DNA from: DTWD01 sp963662965
GTDB lineage: Bacteria; Acidobacteriota; Vicinamibacteria; Vicinamibacterales; UBA8438
DNA length: 64,000 nt
Direction: 5' to 3'
NCBI GenBank assembly: GCA_963662965.1
Contig: OY759970.1
Location: 3,100,001 to 3,164,000 of the forward strand
Program-made: the position numbers and the translations under genes
Shown here: piece after piece, positions 47,278-54,775 of the stretch
Layout of the letters: the number at the start of each line of letters is the position of its first letter
Numbering within the stretch: the first letter of the stretch is position 1
Notes under the pieces: model-generated
The model's input: the letters and a program-made list of their open reading frames with translations, nothing else
Database searches by the model: none
Told to the model about the DNA's origin: nothing

Positions 47278-47844
47278 CTATCCGACCTTGGTGATGATGA
47301 TCTCGACCCGTCGGTTGCGCTGACGCGCGATCGGGTGGTCCGAACCGTCGTTTTTCTCGTTGGGGACGACCGGCGTCGTTTCACCGAAACCGGCGGTGAC
47401 GAACACCGTCTCGTTCAGGCCGCCGTCCGAGGCGAGCCAGTCACGCACCGCCTCCGCCCGATCCTCGGACAAGCTCTGCTTGTAATCGTCGGCGCCTTTC
47501 GCGTCGGTGTGCCCCTCGACCCGCACATCGCCTTGTGCTTCCTCACGGATAATCCCGGCCGCCCGCTCGAGCGACGGGAGGGCTGCGGGCTTGATGGCGG
47601 CGCTGTCGAAATCGAAGAGGACGTCCGCGGCCAGCTCGATCCGAATCTCCTCAGGTGTTTCGGCGACGCGTATCAGATCCTCAACGGTGCGCACGAGGTC
47701 GAGGACCGTGCGCACCGCATTGTGCGGTAGTTCGTCCGGTAAATCGTCCTGGGCCCCGAGTGCGGTGACACACATGGCGAACGCGAGGGTCGCGATTGCT
47801 GTCCTGCGACGTGGCGGCTGCCGCCGCCGACACTTGATGTTCAC
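47278..47844 (-). CDS. OmpA-family peptidoglycan-binding protein
   Basis: The 188-residue protein has a signal-like helix (IATLAFAMCVTALG) and a C-terminal OmpA domain with VLFDFDSAAIKPAALPSLERAA, VEGHTDAKGADDYKQSLSEDRA, VRDWLASDGG and RQRNRRVEI. It anchors the outer membrane to peptidoglycan. The GTG start lies 5 bases after the lipoprotein gene stop. No beta-barrel domain precedes the OmpA domain. Confidence 0.87.
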   Translation of the reverse strand: MNIKCRRRQPPRRRTAIATLAFAMCVTALGAQDDLPDELPHNAVRTVLDLVRTVEDLIRVAETPEEIRIELAADVLFDFDSAAIKPAALPSLERAAGIIREEAQGDVRVEGHTDAKGADDYKQSLSEDRAEAVRDWLASDGGLNETVFVTAGFGETTPVVPNEKNDGSDHPIARQRNRRVEIIITKVG

Positions 47845-47849
47845 GCGCC

Positions 47850-48404
47850 CTACTCGCTGATCGGTATTTCCTCGAACGGGATGACGCCTGGCACGTGCAC
47901 CGAGATCTGCGCGACGTCCTCGGGCGGGGCGGGAAACTTCGCCCACGCATTGATCGTGGCGCCAGCCGCGATCGTGACTTCTCCGTACTCGTGCCTCGTC
48001 GTGCTCGACACCGGCCGGCGTTCGGAGTCGGTGATGACGAGATACTTTTTCTGTTTCTCGGGATCGACGAGATAGGTGTCGGCCGCTAGGAGATAGGGCG
48101 AGTACCAGCTGCCGACGTTCGCCGCGAGCAGCTTGTCCTCACCGGAGGTGTTCGTGTAGCGCCACCGCACGTTCATCGTATCGCCGGCCGCCCGCCGCAC
48201 TTCGGTCAGGTCGACTTGCACACCACCGACGTCGTGCTCCTCGGTAGCGAGCGCCGCCGCGGCCGGAGGCGGCGTGCTCGGCGCGGGTGTGGCCGGCTCG
48301 GCGGCTGGTGTCGGCGCTGGCTCCGGATCGGCTGAGTTGCCGCAGGCGCTGACGGCGGCAATCAGCGCGAGTGCAAGTGCTATCGTGATCGACTTGAGTC
48401 CCAT
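47850..48404 (-). CDS. Putative lipoprotein with DUF4352-like beta domain
   Basis: The 184-residue protein has a lipobox (IAAVSAC), a Pro/Ala linker of about 30 residues and a beta-rich domain (VQVDLTEVRRAAGDTMNVRW, RYTNTSGEDKLL, then TIAAGATINAWAKF). This pattern matches immunoglobulin-like ligand domains in lipoproteins, family uncertain. It is cotranscribed with the OmpA gene. Confidence 0.72.
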   Translation of the reverse strand: MGLKSITIALALALIAAVSACGNSADPEPAPTPAAEPATPAPSTPPPAAAALATEEHDVGGVQVDLTEVRRAAGDTMNVRWRYTNTSGEDKLLAANVGSWYSPYLLAADTYLVDPEKQKKYLVITDSERRPVSSTTRHEYGEVTIAAGATINAWAKFPAPPEDVAQISVHVPGVIPFEEIPISE

Positions 48405-48467
48405 GCGCAATCCTCCAGGCGGCGATGTCTACAGACGCAGGTATCGTACGCAGCCTCACAGGTGAGT

Positions 48468-49433
48468 TCAACGCGCGTCGGCCGTGGCCGATGAGCCAAA
48501 CACGCGGTCGAAGTTGCCCGCGAAGATCGCTTGGCGGCTCTCCGGGTCGAGACCGAGCTGGTCGACCACCGTACGTTGCACCTCGAAGACCGGACGTTGC
48601 CAGCCGCGTGGGAAGAATGACGAGTCGGTCCCAAACAGCAGCCGCCCGGCCCCGATGACGTCGAGCGTGTGTCGAAACGCGTCGACGAGACCGAGCTCTG
48701 GCACGTATTTCGTCCAGGCGTTGGAGCTCGATGTATCGACGTGGATGTTGGGGCATAGGTCGGCCGCCATCAGCAGCTCTCGAAAGAAGCCGGCGCCGAA
48801 ATGGGGAATGACGATCGGGACCGTCGGAAAGGCGGCCGCGAGCGGGATGAGCCCGAGCGGATTGCCGCGCCGAATGTCGAAGCGCGACGCGAGACCGAGC
48901 TTCTTGCGCACGCCGACCGACAGGACGCCGCAGTGGACGAACACGGCGCCGTCGTGTGCCGCCGCGGTCTCGAAGATCGCCTTCACGCGGTCGTCGTCGT
49001 CGAGCGCGAAGCCGTGCATCGCTGGAAACAAGCAGGCGCAGCGTAGCCGGCGTTCCGCGAACGCGCGCTCGGCGCGCGCCACGCCGTCCGGTGCGAGTGG
49101 ATTCACCATGAACATGCCGACCAGGCGTCGGGGGTGGCGGTCGACCGCCTCTGCTACCGACGCCTCATCACCGGGGACGCTCGACATCACTGCGACCCGG
49201 TGCACGCCGTGACGGTCGAGCTCCGCGACCCAGCGGTCGGCCAGGTGGCCGACCGTTCCTGGCGGATCCCACCCGAGTACGGCCGGGAGATCCTGCGCCG
49301 GGTCTCCGGTCGACCCCGCGGCCGGGGCAGCGGGGTCGGCGCCGAGCGCGGTGAAGAATCCCTCGGAGAAAAAGTGGCAGTGGGCATCATTCAACGGAGG
49401 GCCCGCCGGCCCGTTCGCGCCCTGTTTGTTCAT
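48468..49433 (-). CDS. Amidohydrolase-family 2 (TIM-barrel) hydrolase
   Basis: The 321-residue protein begins with the metal motif NDAHCHFF (His-x-His). It has VFVHCGV, a VIPHFGAGFFRELL strand, and FGTDSSFFPRG with a C-terminal Asp, as in ACMSD-like hydrolases. Substrate not predictable. ATG 49433 is 7 bases from a perfect 16-base palindrome that it shares with the divergent SEC-C gene. Confidence 0.8.
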   Translation of the reverse strand: MNKQGANGPAGPPLNDAHCHFFSEGFFTALGADPAAPAAGSTGDPAQDLPAVLGWDPPGTVGHLADRWVAELDRHGVHRVAVMSSVPGDEASVAEAVDRHPRRLVGMFMVNPLAPDGVARAERAFAERRLRCACLFPAMHGFALDDDDRVKAIFETAAAHDGAVFVHCGVLSVGVRKKLGLASRFDIRRGNPLGLIPLAAAFPTVPIVIPHFGAGFFRELLMAADLCPNIHVDTSSSNAWTKYVPELGLVDAFRHTLDVIGAGRLLFGTDSSFFPRGWQRPVFEVQRTVVDQLGLDPESRQAIFAGNFDRVFGSSATADAR

Positions 49434-49440
49434 CGGTGGA

Positions 49441-49456
49441 CGGCAGTATACTGCCG
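49441..49456. promoter_or_regulatory. Perfect 16-base palindrome between divergent genes, likely operator
   Basis: CGGCAGTATACTGCCG is self-complementary without a gap. It lies between the start codons of the amidohydrolase (49433) and SEC-C (49470) genes, the only 36 bases between them. A dimeric repressor could control both. The flanks carry no clear -35/-10 pair. Confidence 0.5.
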
Positions 49457-49469
49457 ACGGAGTTGGGTC

Positions 49470-49697
49470 ATGAGTGCAGACAAGGTCGGCCGCAACGATC
49501 GCTGTCCGTGCGGGAGCGGACGCAAGTACAAGCAGTGCTGCGGCGCGAAGGGGGAGAGCCGGTCCCAGCTTGGCACCTACGCCCTGATTGGCGTGCTGAT
49601 CGCGATCGTCGGCGTCATTTTCTACACGTTCACCGCGACGGACAGCGGGTGTCCCCCCGGTACCGTGTTGGACCACGGCCACTGCCACCCGCTCTAA
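49470..49697 (+). CDS. SEC-C-motif small membrane protein
   Basis: The 75-residue protein has an N-terminal SEC-C zinc motif (GRNDRCPCGSGRKYKQCCG, with the CxC and CC ligands) and then one TM helix (LIGVLIAIVGVIFYTFTA). The tail has Cys and His (CPPGTVLDHGHCHPL). SEC-C motifs bind zinc and often tether to SecB or ribosomes, so this may recruit a secretion partner at the membrane. Confidence 0.78.
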   Translation: MSADKVGRNDRCPCGSGRKYKQCCGAKGESRSQLGTYALIGVLIAIVGVIFYTFTATDSGCPPGTVLDHGHCHPL

Positions 49698-49706
49698 GAG
49701 CTTTGG

Positions 49707-49740
49707 CGGGGCTCGGGGCCGCAGGCCCCGTCTAAATTTA
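49707..49740. repeat. Short copy C of the hairpin repeat (3' end of glnE)
   Basis: GCTCGGGGCCGCAGGCCCC followed by GTCTAAATTTA matches the last third of copies A and B, including its position over the stop codon of a minus-strand gene. The GGGGCC-GCA-GGCCCC part forms a tight hairpin. Confidence 0.6.
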
Positions 49741-52700
49741 GTCCCGTTCCAACCGGTTCATCCCCGCCTCGTAGATCGCCCGCACCTCCCGCGTCGTCTC
49801 GCGGTAGCGCGCCAGAAGGTCCGCGCCAGACACCGGCGTGCGGAGTCGGCGCGCGAGGGTGTCGAGCGCGCCGGCATCGGTCGTCAACGTGCCGATGCTG
49901 GCATCCGCGTCGATACGGAGAACTGTCTCGAGCTCGCGGAACAACGCGTAGGCGCGGCGGAGCGCGGCAGCATCGTCTGGCGCGAGGAACTCGGTGTCGG
50001 GGAGTGCGCCGAGAAGTCGTCGCGTGCCGGTGACCCGGAATTCTTCTCGCGTCCGACCTTCGCGGAGCTGGAGCACCTGTAGCAGGAAATCGATATCGGC
50101 CAGCCCCCCGTGGCCCCGCTTGAGGTCGAGCCGGGAGCCGTCCGCCTCGTCCGCGAGCTCGCGCTCGATCCGGGCGCGGATGTGGCGGGCGTACGCCGGC
50201 ACCTCGGACGCCCAGGCGCCATAGACGAACCGATTGACAACACCTTGGACATCGGCGGCGAACGCCGGATCGCCGGCGACGAAGCGTGCGCGTGTCCACG
50301 CCATCCGCTCCCAGATTTCCGCCCGCTCCTCGATGTAGCACTCGAACGCGGCCAGCGGGATCGCGAGCGCGCCCTTCTTCCCCTCCGGGCGTAGCCGCGT
50401 GTCGAGCTCGTAGACGGAGCCAGCGGCGGTGACGCGTCCGAGCACGTCGTAGATCGTCTTGACGAACTTTTGGTGACGTTTGAACCGTGGGGCGTCCGAC
50501 GTCTCGCCCGCGTAGAGGAAGACAAGGTCGAGGTCGGAGTGGACGGTCAGCTCGCGGCCCCCGAGCTTGCCGAGCGCGAACGCCGCCCAGCCGGCGCGGT
50601 GACTGGACGCGTCTGGCACGGGGCCGTGCACGTCTGACGCGCACCGCGCTGCCGCATCAATGGCGGCGTCGGCGACCAGCGACAGCTTGTCGTTGAGCAG
50701 GTCGAGCTCCCGCTTCACGAGCCACTCGGCGAGGACCTTGAACTCCTCGATCGCCTTCGCGCGACGGAGGGGATCGAGCCGAGGCTCGACGTCGGGAGCG
50801 GTCTCGATCACCTCCGCGAACGCCTCCGCCACGGCGGTCCGGAACGCGTCGGTGTCGAGGGTGACGCTGGCGAGAAAATCGAGGAGCTCCGGATATCGCG
50901 AGAGCCGCTCCGCGAAGAGGTCTCCGGCGGCGAGGGCTACGAAGAGACGCCGGCGCAGGTCATCGTTCTCGAGCAGCGTTCGGTACAGTGACGCCGCGGC
51001 GCCGGAGTGGCCGACCACACGCTCGAAGCGGTTCAGGACCGTAGCCGGTCGCTCGTCGACCATGCCGTCCGCCAGCAGCTGCGCGAGCAGGTTGGCGAGC
51101 AAGTTACGGGTGGTCGAGCGGGCGTGCGCGTGCGACGGGACCGCATCGAGCGCGCGGATCGAGGCCAGCATGCCGCCCGGGTCGCGAACGCCGACTGACT
51201 CGAGGCGCTGCTGCGCTTCGGCGTCCTCCATCTCGCCGGCGAGTAGGCGAAAGATGTTGCGCCCGGCCAGGCTGTTGTCTCCGGGTCCCTCCTCGAGCAG
51301 CTTGGCGTAGATTCCATGAACCGTGGCGCGATGTTGCTCGAGCTGTTCGAGAAGCGCGTCGGGGGTGTCGAGGGCGAGGCGCCGGGCCATCACCGCGAGC
51401 TCGCGCGCGTCATCCGACAGGCTGTGCGTCTGGTTGTCCTGGACGTTCTGCAGTCGATGCTCGATGGTGCGGAGGAAGAGATAGGCGTCCCGCAGGCCTT
51501 CCTCGACCTTGGCCTCGATGAACCGATCGGCACGGAGTCGGTCGAGCGCGGTCAGCGTGTGGCCGGTCCGGAGGCCGGGCTTTTCCCCGCCGTAGATGAG
51601 CTGGAAGATCTGCGCGAACAGCTCGACCTCCCGGATTCCGCCGCGCCCGGCTTTGACGTTGCGCTCCGACTCCGGGCCGCTCGCGTGCTCGCGGTCCGAC
51701 CGCGCCTTGTAGCGCGCCAACTCTTCGATGGCCGCGTGGTCGAGATAGCGCCGATAGACGAACGGCTGGACGAGATCAACGAAGCGCGCCCCGAGCGACG
51801 GGTCGCCCGCAACCGGCCGCGCTTTGATGAGGGCGAACCGCTCGAACGTCTCGCCATGACTCTCGTAGTACTGCGCGCACTGCGGCAGTGAGTAGGCGAT
51901 GTTGCCCGCTTGGCCCATCGGTCGCAGACGTAGGTCGACGCGATAGAAGTAGCCCTCCGCCGTGTGCTCACCGAGCAGCGCGGTCAGCCGTTGACCGAGC
52001 TTGCGCACGAGACGGTCAACGTCAGAGTCAGACGACTCCCGTGGCTCGTAGAGATAGATGAGGTCGACATCGGAGCTGTAGTTGAGCTCGCGGCCGCCGA
52101 GCTTGCCCATCCCAATCACGGCGAAGCGGAATGGCAGCGGATCCTCGCCGTCAGCAACGTCCCGCGTGGCGGCTCGCAGAACGCCGTCGGTGACAGTGTC
52201 GGCGAGATCGGAGAGCTGCGCGGTGGTCGACGTGAGCGTATCGGTGCCGAGCAGATCCCGCGCCGCGATTCGGAGCATCTCCCGTCGCTGGAATCGTTTG
52301 AGCGCGGCAACCCGCCTCGCCGTGTTCGGCTCGGCGAGTTCGAGGCTCTCGACAGCGTCTCGGTAGTCGACGCGATCCGGCGCCGGCCGCGAGAGCTCGC
52401 GTCGCAGCCAATGGAAGTACTCCGGGTTGCGGATCAGGATCTCGCCGAGGAATGGAGACGACCCAAACAGTTGGGTCAGGAGCTCGAGCGCCCGCGGGTC
52501 GGCCTTCAAGTCTCGGATGAACGCGTGGGCCGGGGTGCGGGACGACACGTACCGACAGAACCCGACCACCGCGGCGTCGGGATCCGGGGCGGCCGCGAGC
52601 GCCTCGACGAGCATGTCGGCGAGCTCGCCCAGTGCGAGGCGTGTCGGCAGATCGTCCGCGAGCTGCTGGAGATGCCGGTCTGCCTCGGCGCCGTCGTGAA

Positions 52701-52794
52701 ATCCCAAGGCGTCGAGGAAGCGGGCCGCGGCCGCCTCCGACAGCTCCTGCGCCAGAAACAGATCCCGCGCGGTGACGACGTTCGAGTCGGACAT
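49738..52794 (-). CDS. glnE: Bifunctional glutamine synthetase adenylyltransferase/adenylyl-removing enzyme
   Basis: The 1018-residue protein is longer than E. coli GlnE (about 946) but has both halves. The N-terminal nucleotidyltransferase has AVIGMGKLGGRELNYSSDVDLIYLY. The C-terminal one has FALGKLGGRELTVHSDLDLVFLY, each with the G-G-x-E-L and D-x-D motifs. The helical linker has DPGGMLASIRAL-type repeats. It adenylylates and deadenylylates GlnA. ATG 52794 (MSDSNVV) is chosen over upstream in-frame starts that cross the glnA terminator. It is encoded after glnA but behind a strong terminator, so it likely has its own promoter or readthrough. Confidence 0.94.
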   Translation of the reverse strand: MSDSNVVTARDLFLAQELSEAAAARFLDALGFHDGAEADRHLQQLADDLPTRLALGELADMLVEALAAAPDPDAAVVGFCRYVSSRTPAHAFIRDLKADPRALELLTQLFGSSPFLGEILIRNPEYFHWLRRELSRPAPDRVDYRDAVESLELAEPNTARRVAALKRFQRREMLRIAARDLLGTDTLTSTTAQLSDLADTVTDGVLRAATRDVADGEDPLPFRFAVIGMGKLGGRELNYSSDVDLIYLYEPRESSDSDVDRLVRKLGQRLTALLGEHTAEGYFYRVDLRLRPMGQAGNIAYSLPQCAQYYESHGETFERFALIKARPVAGDPSLGARFVDLVQPFVYRRYLDHAAIEELARYKARSDREHASGPESERNVKAGRGGIREVELFAQIFQLIYGGEKPGLRTGHTLTALDRLRADRFIEAKVEEGLRDAYLFLRTIEHRLQNVQDNQTHSLSDDARELAVMARRLALDTPDALLEQLEQHRATVHGIYAKLLEEGPGDNSLAGRNIFRLLAGEMEDAEAQQRLESVGVRDPGGMLASIRALDAVPSHAHARSTTRNLLANLLAQLLADGMVDERPATVLNRFERVVGHSGAAASLYRTLLENDDLRRRLFVALAAGDLFAERLSRYPELLDFLASVTLDTDAFRTAVAEAFAEVIETAPDVEPRLDPLRRAKAIEEFKVLAEWLVKRELDLLNDKLSLVADAAIDAAARCASDVHGPVPDASSHRAGWAAFALGKLGGRELTVHSDLDLVFLYAGETSDAPRFKRHQKFVKTIYDVLGRVTAAGSVYELDTRLRPEGKKGALAIPLAAFECYIEERAEIWERMAWTRARFVAGDPAFAADVQGVVNRFVYGAWASEVPAYARHIRARIERELADEADGSRLDLKRGHGGLADIDFLLQVLQLREGRTREEFRVTGTRRLLGALPDTEFLAPDDAAALRRAYALFRELETVLRIDADASIGTLTTDAGALDTLARRLRTPVSGADLLARYRETTREVRAIYEAGMNRLERD

Positions 52795-52829
52795 GTGCGT
52801 AGGGCTCGGGGTGAAAGCCGGACTCCCAG

Positions 52830-52866
52830 AAAAAAGAGCCCGGGACATGATAGATGTCCCGGGCTC
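52830..52866 (-). terminator. Rho-independent terminator after glnA
   Basis: On the minus strand a perfect 13-base stem (GAGCCCGGGACAT pairing across a 5-base loop) is followed by six T residues. It lies between glnA and glnE, about 100 bases after the glnA stop, and should separate most glnA transcripts from glnE. Confidence 0.9.
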
Positions 52867-52867
52867 A

Positions 52868-52966
52868 GGGCGCGCACAGCGCGCCCCCGCCGGCACGGAG
52901 CGGGGCAAGGGGCCTTCGCGAGTGCCGGCGGGGGGGTTCGGGGCCGCAGGCCCCGTCTGAGATTAG
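52868..52966. repeat. Interspersed G/C hairpin repeat, copy B (3' end of glnA)
   Basis: This copy is near-identical to copy A at 34645 and includes the GCGCGCACAGCGCGC palindrome, the GCCGGCAC / GTGCCGGC pair and the GGGGCCGCAGGCCCC hairpin, ending over the glnA stop codon. It lies just before the terminator at 52830. Confidence 0.75.
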
Positions 52967-54399
52967 AGATCGAAGTAGAGCGCGAACTCCCACGGGTGCG
53001 GCCGCAGGCGAATGGCGTTGATCTCGTTCTCCCGTTTGTAGGCGACCCAGTGTTCGATGACATCCTTGGTGAAGACGTCACCCTTGAGGAGGAAGTCATG
53101 GTCGGCCTCGAGCGCGTCGATCACTTCGTCGAGGCTCCCCGGTGTGCTCTCGATCCTCGCCAGATCCTCCGGCGGCAGATCGTAGAGATCCTTGTCGAGC
53201 GGGCCCGGCGGCGTCAGCTTGTTCTGGATGCCGTCGAGACCGGCCATCAGCATCGCGCTGAACGCCAGATAGCCGTTGCACGTCGAGTCGGGGTAGCGAA
53301 CCTCCACCCGCTTCGACTTCTCACTGGTCGAGTAGGCCGGGATCCGGACCGCCGCGCTCCGGTTGCGCTGCGAGTAGATCAGGTTGATCGGTGCCTCGTA
53401 CCCAGGCACCAGGCGCCGGTAGGAATTAGTCGTCGGGGCGCACAGCGCGAGCAGCGCGGGCGAGTGCTTGAGGATCCCACCGATGTAGTAGAGCGCCGTC
53501 TTGCTGAGGTTGGCGTAGGTGCCAGCTTCGAAGAACTGGTTCTTCTTGCCTTTCCAGATGCTCTGATGCACATGCATGCCAGAGCCGTTGTCCTGGAAGA
53601 GCGGTTTCGGCATCAGCGTCACCGTCTTGCCGTGACGACGCCCGACGTTCTTGACGACGTACTTGAACTTCAGCAGCTTGTCGCCCATGCTGACGAGCGA
53701 GTCGAACCGCATGTCGATCTCGGCCTGGCCGGCGGTGCCGACCTCGTGGTGCTGCACCTCGATCTCGACGCCGATCGACTCCATCGTCAGCATCATTTCG
53801 GTCCGGATGTCCTGCAGGCTGTCCATCGGCGGCACCGGGAAGTAGCCCTCCTTGTACCGCGGCTTGTAGCCGAGGTTACGGGAGTTGCCGGCGCCATCCG
53901 GGTTCTCGACACGGCCGCTGTTCCAGAAGCCCTCCGAGGAGTCGACATGATAGAAGCCCTCGTTGTAGGTCTGTCCGAACCGAACGTCATCGAAAATAAA
54001 GAACTCCGGCTCTGGCCCGAAGTAGACGGTGTCACCAATGCCGGTCGACTTCAGATAGGCCTCGGCCTTCTGTGCGATGTTCCGCGGGTCGCGCGAATAG
54101 GCCTCGCCGGTGATGGGATCCTTGACGTTGCAGATCATGACGAGCGTCGGGGCCGCCATGAACGGGTCGACGAACGCGGTCGACGGATCCGGGAAGAGCA
54201 ACATGTCGCTCTCCTGAATCTGTTGAAAGCCGCGGATGCTCGAGCCGTCGAATCCGATTCCCTCGTCAAAGACATCCGCGGAGAATTCTCTGGCGGACAC
54301 CGTGAAGTGCTGCCAGAGTCCAGGCAGGTCGACGAACCGCAGGTCGATCGCCTGGATCCCCTTGTCCTTGATGAGTTTCATTACATCTTGTGCTTTCAT
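52963..54399 (-). CDS. glnA: Glutamine synthetase type I (adenylylation-regulated)
   Basis: The 478-residue protein is a GSI-beta enzyme: GFDGSSIRGFQQIQESDM, GPEPEFFIFD, the ATP loop KPLFQDNGSGMHVHQS and NRSAAVRIPAYS. The C-terminal KDLYDLPPEDL carries the adenylylation Tyr in the expected position. It makes glutamine from glutamate and NH4+. An AGAGG site precedes ATG 54399. It follows glnB by 39 bases, and is ended by the repeat and terminator above. Confidence 0.97.
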   Translation of the reverse strand: MKAQDVMKLIKDKGIQAIDLRFVDLPGLWQHFTVSAREFSADVFDEGIGFDGSSIRGFQQIQESDMLLFPDPSTAFVDPFMAAPTLVMICNVKDPITGEAYSRDPRNIAQKAEAYLKSTGIGDTVYFGPEPEFFIFDDVRFGQTYNEGFYHVDSSEGFWNSGRVENPDGAGNSRNLGYKPRYKEGYFPVPPMDSLQDIRTEMMLTMESIGVEIEVQHHEVGTAGQAEIDMRFDSLVSMGDKLLKFKYVVKNVGRRHGKTVTLMPKPLFQDNGSGMHVHQSIWKGKKNQFFEAGTYANLSKTALYYIGGILKHSPALLALCAPTTNSYRRLVPGYEAPINLIYSQRNRSAAVRIPAYSTSEKSKRVEVRYPDSTCNGYLAFSAMLMAGLDGIQNKLTPPGPLDKDLYDLPPEDLARIESTPGSLDEVIDALEADHDFLLKGDVFTKDVIEHWVAYKRENEINAIRLRPHPWEFALYFDL

Positions 54400-54438
54400 C
54401 CGATACCTCTCGTTTTCTAGAAAAAAGACACAGAGTCA

Positions 54439-54771
54439 CTACACGACGTCCTTCTCGCCCGTTCGAATAATCCGACTTTGCTCGACCGGCAGCACGAAGA
54501 CCCGCCCGTCGCCGATCTCGCCCGTTCGCGCCGCGTCCATAATCGCGTCGATGGCGACGTCCACCGCCTCGTCGGCGACGACGATCTCCACCTCCATCTT
54601 CGGCAGCAGGCTAATCTCATACTCGCTGCCGCGGTACACCATTGAATGGCCACGCTGTCGCCCGTGGCCGCGCACCTCCGAGACGGTGATGCCGGAGATG
54701 CTGTTCTTCGCGAGCGCATCCTTGATGTCGTCGACCTTGTTGGGGCGCACGATCGCTTTGATCAATTTCAT
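54439..54771 (-). CDS. glnB: PII nitrogen regulator, GlnB type
   Basis: The 110-residue protein has the PII fold: MKLIKAIVRP start, GITVSEVRGHGRQRG, T-loop Tyr51 in YRGSEY (uridylylation site), and the C-terminal TGEIGDGRVFV motif. The T-loop tail EISLLPK differs from the usual VDFLPK, so partner choice may differ from the second PII. It starts 4 bases after the glnD stop and is likely cotranscribed with glnD and glnA. Confidence 0.95.
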   Translation of the reverse strand: MKLIKAIVRPNKVDDIKDALAKNSISGITVSEVRGHGRQRGHSMVYRGSEYEISLLPKMEVEIVVADEAVDVAIDAIMDAARTGEIGDGRVFVLPVEQSRIIRTGEKDVV

Positions 54772-54775
54772 AGCT

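Noticed and set aside
51964..54420. 818-codon plus-strand frame antisense to glnE and glnA
   Set aside because: It crosses two recognisable genes and a terminator on the other strand and shows no protein motifs.
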